Below, piece by piece: positions 8,779-16,536 of a stretch of DNA of 37,852 bases (its first letter is position 1; every line of letters starts with the position of its first letter). The translations under genes were made by a program, and so were the position numbers. The notes under the pieces are model-generated. The model saw only the letters and a list, made by a program, of their open reading frames with translations. It was not told the DNA's origin and ran no database searches. Source of the stretch: Nitrobacter sp. 62-13 (GTDB taxonomy: Bacteria; Pseudomonadota; Alphaproteobacteria; Rhizobiales; Xanthobacteraceae); assembly GCF_001896955.1 (NCBI RefSeq), contig NZ_MKRN01000179.1:3381-41232 (forward strand), given 5' to 3'.

Positions 8779-9948
8779 ATGGGGTCGATCGACAAGTATA
8801 TTTTTCGGACGACGCTGGCGTCGTTCGTCGTGGTCCTGGTCAGCCTGACGGGCGTGATCTGGATTACGCAGGCGTTGCGCGGCATCGACCTGATGACGAG
8901 CCAGGGTCAGACCATTCTGACGTTTCTCGGGATCACCAGTCTCGCGATCCCGGTGCTGGTGCTGATCATCTCGCCGATCGCGCTGATGATCGCGATTTCG
9001 CACACCCTCCACAAGCTTGCGACCGATTCTGAAATCATCGTGATGAACGCCGCAGGCCTGTCGCCGTTTCGGCTGTTCCGGCCTTTCATCTATGCCACCG
9101 TGGTCGTGGCTTTGCTGGTGGCGTTCATCGCGGCCTATCTCGCGCCCGACGGCATGCGCAGGCTGAAACGATGGGACGCCGAGATCACCGCCGACGTTCT
9201 AGCGAACGTTCTGCAGCCCGGCCGATTTGCGCAACTCGATCCGAATCTGACGATCCGGGTTCGGGAACGCCAGCCCGGCGGTCTGCTCGTCGGGATATTC
9301 ATCGACGATCGCCGCAATCCCAATGAACGGCTCAGCATCATTGCCGACCAGGGAACCGTGACGAAGAACGACCAGGGATCGTTCCTCGTCCTCGAGAACG
9401 GACACCTGGAGCGACTCGAATCCGGCAAGCACGAACCGAACATGGTGGCGTTCCGCCGCAATGCGTTCGACATGTCGAAATTCTCGAATCGCGGGCACGA
9501 CGTCGTTTACGGCATCCGCGAGCGTTACCTCTGGGAACTGATTGCGCCGGAGCCGGCAGATCCGCTGGTTCAGCAACTGCCGGGCCAGTTCCGGGCCGAA
9601 CTTCACGATCGCTTCACCGCACCGATCTATCCGTTCGCCTTCGCCGCGCTGACCTTTGCATTCCTCGGCACGCCGCGCACCACGCGCCAAAGTCGCAATT
9701 TCTCCATGGGAGCCGCGATTGCGGCCGTGTTCGGGCTGCGCATGGCAGGCTTTGCGCTTTCGGTCATGACCGTGAAGTCACCCATGGCAGCGCTTCTGCA
9801 ATATCTGCTTCTGTTCGGCGCAATCGGCCTCAGCATCCGCGTGATCGTCGCCGGAACCGTGCTCGAACCGCCGCCCGCGTTGATGGAGGCGATCAACAGA
9901 TCGAACGCACGGCTCCTCCGCCTGTTCGGGAGGCCGGCCGCCGCATGA
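8779..9948 (+). CDS. lptF: LPS export ABC transporter permease LptF
   Basis: An inner membrane permease of the LptB2FG transporter that extracts lipopolysaccharide and passes it to LptC/LptA. The 389-residue YjgP/YjgQ-family protein has the expected plan: membrane helices at about 12-32, 50-80 and 95-120, a periplasmic beta-jellyroll-like domain (about 125-270), then helices at about 285-305, 315-335 and 345-365. N-terminal motif MGSIDKYIFRTTLASFVVVLV and the conserved coupling segment SEIIVMNAAGLSPFRLFRP are typical. It starts a tight operon; its stop overlaps the lptG start (ATGA, 9945-9948). The Shine-Dalgarno is not strong (GGGGGA about 12 bases upstream). Confidence 0.95.
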   Translation: MGSIDKYIFRTTLASFVVVLVSLTGVIWITQALRGIDLMTSQGQTILTFLGITSLAIPVLVLIISPIALMIAISHTLHKLATDSEIIVMNAAGLSPFRLFRPFIYATVVVALLVAFIAAYLAPDGMRRLKRWDAEITADVLANVLQPGRFAQLDPNLTIRVRERQPGGLLVGIFIDDRRNPNERLSIIADQGTVTKNDQGSFLVLENGHLERLESGKHEPNMVAFRRNAFDMSKFSNRGHDVVYGIRERYLWELIAPEPADPLVQQLPGQFRAELHDRFTAPIYPFAFAALTFAFLGTPRTTRQSRNFSMGAAIAAVFGLRMAGFALSVMTVKSPMAALLQYLLLFGAIGLSIRVIVAGTVLEPPPALMEAINRSNARLLRLFGRPAAA

Positions 9949-11042
9949 GCATGTTGACGAACACATTGGGCCGCTATTTCGCCGGCCGCTTCATGGTGGC
10001 TGCGCTCGGCGTGTTCGCCAGCATCTTCCTGCTTCTCGTTCTCGTCGACTACATCGAAATGGTCCGCAGAACCTCCGGACTTGCCTCGGCGTCGGCCATC
10101 ATGGTCGCGGAAACATCGCTCTTCAGGGTGCCGCAGCTACTGGAGAAACTGACGCCGTTTTGTGTGCTGATCGGCGCCATGACCTGCTACCTGGCCTTGT
10201 CGCGGCGACTCGAACTCGTCGTGGCGCGCGCCGCAGGCATCTCCGCGTGGCAATTCATCTCGCCGGCGCTCGCGTCCGCGCTCGTCCTCGGCGTGCTCGC
10301 GACCACGGCCTACAATCCGATGTCCGCCAACCTGCGCGAACTGTCCAAGCGGATGGAAGCCGAGTTGTTCGGCAGCGCCCCCGCAGGAGGCCTGCAGGAC
10401 GCCTCCGGCTTCTGGATCAATCAGGTGACGCACGAGGGGCAAGCCATCATCAACGCCGCGCGCAGCGAGCAGCAGGGCGTCCGCCTGACCGGACTCACCG
10501 TGTTCAGATTCGACCCCGACTCCCGATTCCGGGAACGTATCGAGGCGCGCGAGGCGACCCTCGAGGAAGGCCGCTGGCTGTTCAAGGATGTTCGCCGCTT
10601 CACGCTCGACAGCCCTCCGGTCGAGCAGGAACGATTCGTCCTGCCGACCAGCCTCACTCCGGCCCAGGTACGGAACAGTTTTTCGACCCCTGAAACTGTG
10701 TCGTTTTGGCAACTACCGGCCTATATCAGGTCGTCCGAGAGTTCGGGATTTGCGACCGCCGGCTACCGGCTGCAATACCACAAACTCCTTGCACAGCCGT
10801 TTTTGCTGGCTGCGATGGTGATGCTGGCAGCGTCGGTGAGCCTCAGGTTCTTCCGCTTCGGCGGCGTGCAAAAGATGGTTTTAAGTGGCGTGGGATCGGG
10901 CTTTCTGCTCTATGTCCTGTCCAAGGTAACCGAGGATTTGAGCAAGGCCGAATTGATGAATCCGATTGCTGCGGCGTGGCTGCCTGTCTGCGTGGGCGGC
11001 CTCGCCGGCTTTTTGGTCTTGCTGTACCAGGAGGACGGGTAG
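9945..11042 (+). CDS. lptG: LPS export ABC transporter permease LptG
   Basis: The partner permease of LptF in the LptB2FG complex. The 365 residues show the same architecture: N-terminal helices (about 12-35 with VAALGVFASIFLLLVLVDYIEM, then about 60-90 and 100-120), a periplasmic domain (about 135-265) and three C-terminal helices ending in VGGLAGFLVLLYQEDG. The coupling segment SRRLELVVARAAGISAWQF is typical of the family. The start overlaps the lptF stop. The stop codon (11040-11042) shares its last base with the GTG start of lptD, giving translational coupling along the LPS transport genes. Confidence 0.95.
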   Translation: MSMLTNTLGRYFAGRFMVAALGVFASIFLLLVLVDYIEMVRRTSGLASASAIMVAETSLFRVPQLLEKLTPFCVLIGAMTCYLALSRRLELVVARAAGISAWQFISPALASALVLGVLATTAYNPMSANLRELSKRMEAELFGSAPAGGLQDASGFWINQVTHEGQAIINAARSEQQGVRLTGLTVFRFDPDSRFRERIEAREATLEEGRWLFKDVRRFTLDSPPVEQERFVLPTSLTPAQVRNSFSTPETVSFWQLPAYIRSSESSGFATAGYRLQYHKLLAQPFLLAAMVMLAASVSLRFFRFGGVQKMVLSGVGSGFLLYVLSKVTEDLSKAELMNPIAAAWLPVCVGGLAGFLVLLYQEDG

Positions 11043-13534
11043 TGGCTGCAATCGCCGCCCCCCGAAGACGCTTGCGCGCGTGCAAGCGGCGCGCCTCCCC
11101 GCGCCGCCGCCGGATCGGCATGCCCGCGATTCTGACCTTCCTGGCTCCGGCTGCGCTCGGCCTGCTCGCCATCGCCTCGCTGGGTATCGTCACAATCACA
11201 CCGGCCGCCGCCCAGAGTTTCACCTTCAATCCTCGCCCGACAAAGCCCAAGCCGCCGCCGGCTCAGAACAACGGGCAGATGCTCGTTCAGGCAACCGAGC
11301 TCGATTACGACTACAACAACTCACGCGTGTCGGCGGTCGGCAACGTGCAGATGTTCTACAACGGCACGAGCGTCGAGGCGGACAAGGTCATCTACGACCA
11401 GAAGACCAAGCGGCTCCATGCCGAGGGCAACATCCGCATGACCGACGCGGATGGCAAGGTCACCTACGCCAACATCCTCGATCTGAGCGACGACTACCGC
11501 GACGGCTTCGTCGACTCGCTGAGGGTCGACACCGCGGACGCGACGCGCATGGCGGCGAGCCGGGCCGATCGCACCAAGGGCAACTACACCGTCTTCGAAA
11601 ACGGCGTCTACACCGCCTGCGCTCCCTGCAGGGAGGATCCGAAAAAGCCGCCGCTGTGGCAGGTCAAGGGCGCCCGCATCATTCACAATCAAACCGAGAA
11701 GATGCTGTACTTCGAGGATGCCCGGCTGGAATTCTACGGCGTGCCGCTGGCCTATATGCCCTTCTTCTCCACGCCCGATCCGACGGTGAAGCGCAAGAGC
11801 GGCTTTCTGATGCCGTATGTGACCTCTTATGACAAATTCGGCGTCGGGGTCGAGGTCCCCTATTATTTCGCGCTCGCGCCGAACTACGATCTGACCCTAT
11901 CGCCGCGCATCACCACGCGGCAGGGCGTGCTGATGCAGGGCGAGTTCAGGCAGCGCCTCCTCGACGGCGCCTATCAAATCCGCGCTTATGGAATCGATCA
12001 GCTCGATCAAAAGGTGTTCGCCGGACAACCCGGCGATCGCCAGTTCCGCGGCGGTGTCGATACCCAGGGACAGTTCGCACTGAACGACAAATGGGTCTGG
12101 GGCTGGGACGGCGTCCTGGTGAGCGACTACTATTTCTTCTCCGACTACCGGTTGAAGCAATACAGCGACCCGCTGCAATCGTTCCTCAGCCTGCCGACCG
12201 AAGCGATCTCGCAACTTTATCTGACCGGTGTCGGCAACCGCAGCTATTTCGACGCCCGTGCGATCCACTATCTGAGCTTCTCGGGCAATCAGAGCCAGGT
12301 TCCGATTGTTGCGCCGGTCATCGACTATTCGAACGTCATCAACCATTCGGTCATCGGCGGAGAGTTCAGCTACAAGTTCAACTTCACCAATCTCACGCGC
12401 GATCAGGCCCAGTTCGATCCGATCTCGACGCTGGCGAACACCTCTTTCCTGTGTCTCCCGACATCAGCCGACCCGATGGCGCGGACGCCGAACAACTGCC
12501 TGCTGCGCGGCATTCCCGGCACCTACACACGCCTGACCGCCGAAGCGCAGTGGCGGAAGTCGTTCACCGATTCCTTCGGTCAGATCTGGACGCCCTTCGC
12601 TTCGCTTCGCGCCGATGCCATCAACGCCGACATCTCGAATCAGCCGGGCGTGTCCAACTTCATCCAGCCCGGCAACGCCAGTACGGTCCGCCTGATGCCG
12701 ACGGTGGGTCTCGAGTATCGCTATCCCTTCATCAACGTTCAGCCCTGGGGCACCACGACGATCGAACCGATCGCGCAAGTGATCATCCGCCCGAACGAAA
12801 GCTATGCGGGCAAGCTGCCGAACGAGGATGCACAAAGCCTGGTCTTCGACGCCAGCAATCTCTTCAGTGTCGACAAATTCTCCGGCTACGACCGCGTCGA
12901 AGGCGGCGGCCGCGCCAATGTCGGCGTGCAGGCGACAACACAGTTCGATCGCGGCGGCTCGATCAACGTCCTGTTCGGCCAATCCTATCATCTGTTCGGG
13001 CTGAACTCGTTCGCCGTCACGGATATCACCAATACCGGCGTCGATTCCGGGCTGCAGCGCGCGCAATCCGACTATGTAACGAGCGTCAACTATTCACCCA
13101 ACAGCATCTTCACGTTCAGCACGCGCGCGCGTTTCGATGACGCGACATTGAGCGTCCAGCGCTTCGAGGCCGAAGGCCGCGCCAGCTTCAACCGTTGGTC
13201 CGCGAGCGTGTTGTACGGCGACTATGCAGCGCAACCGGACCTCGGATATCTTACACGCCGTCGGGGCATTCTGGGCTCCGGTTCCGTCAAGATCGCATCG
13301 AACTGGGTCGTCCAGGGTGCGGCACGCTGGGATCTGGAAGCCAACGAGATCAATCAGTATACAATAGGTGCGGGCTATGTGGACGATTGCTTCGTCCTCG
13401 GCCTCAACTACGTTACGTCATACACCTATACCGCAGGAACCACGCCGCCCCAGCTTAACCATGCTTTCATGCTTCAACTTGGCTTGCGGACACTGGGCCA
13501 GACCCATGGGGGAAGCGGAGCAGGCGTCCGGTAA
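11042..13534 (+). CDS. lptD: LPS assembly outer membrane protein LptD
   Basis: An outer membrane beta-barrel that inserts lipopolysaccharide into the outer leaflet with LptE. The 830 residues comprise an Arg-rich n-region, a signal peptide core (about 28-52) with cleavage near AAA-QS (57/58), an LptA/OstA-like beta-jellyroll (about 70-190, GNVQMFYNGTSVEADKVIYD), and then the barrel. A cysteine pair CAPC (193-196) and a C-terminal Cys in DDCF could form the disulfides known to be needed in E. coli LptD. GTG 11042 is chosen because AGGAGGA lies six bases upstream and it overlaps the lptG stop; ATG 11120 would also leave a signal peptide. The same frame is open back to 10706 inside lptG, which I treat as noncoding. 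Confidence 0.94.
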   Translation: MAAIAAPRRRLRACKRRASPRRRRIGMPAILTFLAPAALGLLAIASLGIVTITPAAAQSFTFNPRPTKPKPPPAQNNGQMLVQATELDYDYNNSRVSAVGNVQMFYNGTSVEADKVIYDQKTKRLHAEGNIRMTDADGKVTYANILDLSDDYRDGFVDSLRVDTADATRMAASRADRTKGNYTVFENGVYTACAPCREDPKKPPLWQVKGARIIHNQTEKMLYFEDARLEFYGVPLAYMPFFSTPDPTVKRKSGFLMPYVTSYDKFGVGVEVPYYFALAPNYDLTLSPRITTRQGVLMQGEFRQRLLDGAYQIRAYGIDQLDQKVFAGQPGDRQFRGGVDTQGQFALNDKWVWGWDGVLVSDYYFFSDYRLKQYSDPLQSFLSLPTEAISQLYLTGVGNRSYFDARAIHYLSFSGNQSQVPIVAPVIDYSNVINHSVIGGEFSYKFNFTNLTRDQAQFDPISTLANTSFLCLPTSADPMARTPNNCLLRGIPGTYTRLTAEAQWRKSFTDSFGQIWTPFASLRADAINADISNQPGVSNFIQPGNASTVRLMPTVGLEYRYPFINVQPWGTTTIEPIAQVIIRPNESYAGKLPNEDAQSLVFDASNLFSVDKFSGYDRVEGGGRANVGVQATTQFDRGGSINVLFGQSYHLFGLNSFAVTDITNTGVDSGLQRAQSDYVTSVNYSPNSIFTFSTRARFDDATLSVQRFEAEGRASFNRWSASVLYGDYAAQPDLGYLTRRRGILGSGSVKIASNWVVQGAARWDLEANEINQYTIGAGYVDDCFVLGLNYVTSYTYTAGTTPPQLNHAFMLQLGLRTLGQTHGGSGAGVR

Positions 13535-13620
13535 TTGCGGGGCGTCGGCACTGTGGAGTGGCAGGCTGCGCCGGCTGATGTGAACCCCAACCGGTTGACA
13601 AGAGATCTCTAGCGACCGAC

Positions 13621-14580
13621 ATGAAAATTACCCTGATCTTCCGGCCGTTTTGCCGCCTCGCTATATTCGCAGTTCTTCTGTCGGCGTGCCTGAACTCGCC
13701 GCTGCACGCGCAGTCCGTGGCAGTCATGGTCAATGGCGAGCCGATCACCACTTTCGATATCGAACAGCGCAGCCGCCTGATTCAAATATCCACGCACAAA
13801 ACCCCGCCCCGGCAGCAGGTGATCGACGAGTTGATCGATGAAAAGGTGAAGATCAAGGAAGCCAAGAAATACGGCGTCAACCCGACGTCATCGGACATCG
13901 ATCAGGCCTACGCCAGCATGGGCGCGCGAATGCGCATGTCGCCCGACCAGTTGACGAAATCGCTCGCCTCGCAAGGGGTCCGCCCGGACACGATCAAGGC
14001 GCGCCTGAAGGCCGACCTTGTCTGGGGAAGCCTCGTGCGCGGCCGCTTCAAGGACAGCCTTCTCGTCAGCGACCGCGATGTCAACGATGCCCTGAAGGCC
14101 AGCGGCGGCGACCAATCGAAAACCGAAGGGTTCGAATATCAGATGCGTCCCGTCGTATTGATCGTTCCGCGCGGCGCAGCCGCTTCCGTGATGGAGGCGC
14201 GTCGCAAGGAGGCGGATTCGTTGCGTGAACGCATTCAATCCTGCGCGGATGCGGCTCACATTTTCAAGGCGATGCGGAACGCCACGATACGCGATACCGT
14301 GGTCAAGACGTCGGCCGATCTGCCGCCGCCTCTCCGGGATCTGCTCGACAAAACGCCCGTGGGACATCTGACCCCGCCGGAGATCACGCGGCAGGGCGTG
14401 GAAATGGTGGCTGTCTGCGAAAAGAAAGTGACCAGCGTGGATACTCCGAAGAAAAAGGAGATCCGCGAAAAGATGTTCGCCGCCAAGTATGAGAAGAAAT
14501 CCAAGGATTATCTGGACGATATTCGGAGATCCGCGATGATCGAGTATCGTCAGGGTGGCCCGGGGAAAAAAGGGGAATAA
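13621..14580 (+). CDS. surA: periplasmic peptidyl-prolyl isomerase/chaperone, SurA-like
   Basis: A 319-residue SurA-type chaperone for outer membrane proteins. The signal sequence (about 1-30, RLAIFAVLLSACLNSPLHA) contains LLSAC, a lipobox-like site at C23, as well as a normal signal peptidase I site near 30, so it could be lipidated or soluble. The SurA N-terminal chaperone domain follows: VAVMVNGEPITTFDIEQR, then IDELIDEKVKIKEAKKYG. A parvulin-like region (about 160-270) is short and weak, in place of the two clear parvulin domains of E. coli SurA (428 residues). Its place between lptD and pdxA matches E. coli (lptD-surA-pdxA-rsmA) and supports the call. It has no obvious Shine-Dalgarno. 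Confidence 0.88.
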   Translation: MKITLIFRPFCRLAIFAVLLSACLNSPLHAQSVAVMVNGEPITTFDIEQRSRLIQISTHKTPPRQQVIDELIDEKVKIKEAKKYGVNPTSSDIDQAYASMGARMRMSPDQLTKSLASQGVRPDTIKARLKADLVWGSLVRGRFKDSLLVSDRDVNDALKASGGDQSKTEGFEYQMRPVVLIVPRGAAASVMEARRKEADSLRERIQSCADAAHIFKAMRNATIRDTVVKTSADLPPPLRDLLDKTPVGHLTPPEITRQGVEMVAVCEKKVTSVDTPKKKEIREKMFAAKYEKKSKDYLDDIRRSAMIEYRQGGPGKKGE

Positions 14581-14600
14581 CAAGGACGTTCGCGTCCTTG
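14581..14600 (+). terminator. perfect 8-bp hairpin with UUCG loop after surA
   Basis: CAAGGACG, TTCG, CGTCCTTG forms a perfect 8-bp stem with a UUCG tetraloop starting at the base after the surA stop. No U-tract follows, so it is not a classical intrinsic terminator. It may protect the 3' end of upstream mRNA or lower expression of pdxA and rsmA. Confidence 0.55.
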
Positions 14601-14675
14601 CTACCGGCGAGAACACGCCCCAACATTGTGAGCGGCGGCATATGCTGTCGGAGGCCGCGCTGGAGCGACCACGTT

Positions 14676-15680
14676 GTGAAGCCTCTTGCACTAACCCTTG
14701 GCGAGCCGGCCGGCATCGGACCTGATATCGCGATCGCAGCGTGGCTCCGCCGCAAGAGCGATGCCGTTCCGCCGTTCTATCTTCTTGGCGACGAGGCATT
14801 CATCACGGCGCGCGCCAGGCTGCTCGGTATCGATATTCCCCTGGCGGACGCTGCTGACGGCGATGTCTCCCGGATCTTCGCAGAAGCGCTTCCGGTCATT
14901 GCTACCGGCCATCCGGCAACCGCGCGGCCCGGTCACCCCGACGACAACAGCGCGCCGGCGGCCATCGGGTCCATCCGTCAGGCGGTCAACGACGTCGTTG
15001 CCGGACGCGCAGCCGCGATCGTCACCAATCCCATCGCCAAGAGCGTGCTCTACCGTGCGGGCTTCACTCATCCCGGCCACACCGAGTTTCTCGCCGAACT
15101 GGCGGCGAGCGGCGGCAAGCCGCGGCAACCGGTGATGTTGCTGTGGTCGTCCGACCTTGCGGTGGTGCCCGTTACGATTCATCTTCCATTGCGCGAGGCG
15201 ATCGCGACGCTGTCGAGCCCGATGATCGTGGATACCGTCCATATCGTCGTTTCCGATCTGCAATCACGCTTCGGAATCGCCCGGCCCCGCATAGCGGTAT
15301 CCGGACTGAACCCTCACGCCGGAGAGGACGGTTCGCTCGGAACCGAAGATCAGACGATCGTCGCTCCCGCCGTCGCAACCTTGCGCGCGGAGGGGATCGA
15401 CATCAGGGGTCCGCTTCCCGCCGACACCATGTTCCATGAAGCGGCGCGACGGACCTACGACTGCGCAATCTGCATGTACCACGATCAGGCGCTGATCCCG
15501 GTCAAGACGCTGGCTTTCGATCGCGCGGTCAACGTCACGCTGGGGCTGCCGTTCATCCGGACATCGCCCGACCACGGCACCGCATTCGACATCGCGGGCA
15601 CCGGACGCGCCGATCCGTCTAGCCTGATCGCGTCGCTGCGCCTGGCCGCACGAATGGCGGACTCCACGCATTCGGCATGA
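14676..15680 (+). CDS. pdxA: 4-hydroxythreonine-4-phosphate dehydrogenase
   Basis: PdxA oxidises 4-phosphohydroxy-L-threonine with NAD in the DXP-dependent route to pyridoxal 5'-phosphate. The 334-residue protein opens with [17 protein letters not shown], the standard PdxA N-terminus. It carries the metal-binding His region [24 protein letters not shown], and [16 protein letters not shown], then [16 protein letters not shown]. All diagnostic motifs are present and the length matches the family (about 330). GTG 14676 is chosen because it gives the canonical N-terminus; GGAG lies about ten bases upstream. Its stop overlaps the rsmA start (ATGA, 15677-15680). Confidence 0.95.
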   Translation: MKPLALTLGEPAGIGPDIAIAAWLRRKSDAVPPFYLLGDEAFITARARLLGIDIPLADAADGDVSRIFAEALPVIATGHPATARPGHPDDNSAPAAIGSIRQAVNDVVAGRAAAIVTNPIAKSVLYRAGFTHPGHTEFLAELAASGGKPRQPVMLLWSSDLAVVPVTIHLPLREAIATLSSPMIVDTVHIVVSDLQSRFGIARPRIAVSGLNPHAGEDGSLGTEDQTIVAPAVATLRAEGIDIRGPLPADTMFHEAARRTYDCAICMYHDQALIPVKTLAFDRAVNVTLGLPFIRTSPDHGTAFDIAGTGRADPSSLIASLRLAARMADSTHSA

Positions 15681-16312
15681 GCACGATCGACGATCTCCCT
15701 CCGCTGCGCGACGTCATCAAACGTCATGCGCTGTCGGCGCGCAAATCCCTGGGACAAAACTTCCTGCTCGATCTGAACCTCACGGCACGGATCGCGCGAG
15801 CTGCCGGCCAACTCGAAGATGCGACCGTCGTCGAGGTCGGCCCTGGTCCCGGCGGGTTGACCCGTGCGCTGCTTGCCGCGGGCGCCAAACATGTGATCGC
15901 CATCGAGCGTGACGAGCGTGCGGTCGGGGCGCTGGAAGAAATCTCGGACCGCTATCCCGGGCGTCTCACGATCGTCAACGCGGATGCGATGCAATTCGAC
16001 CCGCGTCCGCTGCTCGGAACCACGCGCGCGAAAATCGTCGCCAACCTGCCCTATAACATCGCAACAGCGCTTCTGATCGGCTGGCTGAGCGTCGAGCCAT
16101 GGCCCCCCTGGTATGACGCGATGGTGCTGATGTTCCAGCGCGAAGTCGCCGAGCGGATCGTCGCCCGCGAAAACGAGGAAGCATATGGCCGTCTCGGCGT
16201 GCTGTCGAACTGGCGCGCTGAGACCAAAATCCTGTTCGACATCGCGCCTGCGGCTTTCGTGCCGCAGCCTCAAGTCACCTCTTCCGTCGTTCGCCTCGTG
16301 CCTCGCGACTAG
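15677..16312 (+). CDS. rsmA: 16S rRNA dimethyladenosine transferase RsmA (KsgA), ends at premature amber stop
   Basis: RsmA dimethylates two adjacent adenines in helix 45 of 16S rRNA, using S-adenosylmethionine. The Rossmann methyltransferase domain is intact: [10 protein letters not shown] at the N-terminus, the SAM motif [11 protein letters not shown] (about 54-64), the acidic ribose-binding residue in [17 protein letters not shown], and the catalytic NLPY motif. Codon 212 (16310-16312) is TAG, so translation should stop after 211 residues. In the same frame the remaining 71 codons of the C-terminal domain follow undamaged (see next feature). Normal length is about 270-285. A CAG-to-TAG change is the simplest origin. 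Consequences could be loss of function, partial activity or stop-codon readthrough; a base-call error is also possible. Known from E. coli: loss of KsgA is viable and confers kasugamycin resistance. Confidence 0.9.
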   Translation: MSTIDDLPPLRDVIKRHALSARKSLGQNFLLDLNLTARIARAAGQLEDATVVEVGPGPGGLTRALLAAGAKHVIAIERDERAVGALEEISDRYPGRLTIVNADAMQFDPRPLLGTTRAKIVANLPYNIATALLIGWLSVEPWPPWYDAMVLMFQREVAERIVARENEEAYGRLGVLSNWRAETKILFDIAPAAFVPQPQVTSSVVRLVPRD

Positions 16313-16528
16313 CCAGAGGATTGTGAGCGCCGGTTGCTCGAACAGGTCGCCGCCGCCGCCTTCGGACAACGCCGCAAGATGCTGCGGCAAAGTCTGAAAT
16401 CGCTGCCCGCCGATCCGGCGTTGTTGACCGCTGCCGCCGGCATCGACCCGACCCGGCGAGCCGAGACCGTTCCGATATCCGGCTTTGCCGCAATGGCACG
16501 CGAATTGGCGGCACAGCGTCGAGCGTAA
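16313..16528 (+). pseudogene. rsmA: C-terminal domain of RsmA, cut off by in-frame TAG
   Basis: This is the continuation of the rsmA reading frame after the TAG at 16310-16312, with no frame change. It encodes [19 protein letters not shown] followed by [12 protein letters not shown], then [15 protein letters not shown] and a normal C-terminus ending at a TAA (16526-16528). The [13 protein letters not shown] and RAE motifs are hallmarks of the KsgA C-terminal helical domain that docks on the 30S platform. A TTG at 16334 could in principle restart translation, but no good ribosome binding site is evident. The lack of further damage suggests the stop is very recent, read through, or a sequencing error. 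Confidence 0.85.
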
Positions 16529-16536
16529 TCCTCCAA

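Noticed and set aside
10706-11041. Upstream extension of the LptD frame into lptG
   Set aside because: It overlaps lptG and lacks a signal peptide at its start; the GTG at 11042 has a strong ribosome site.
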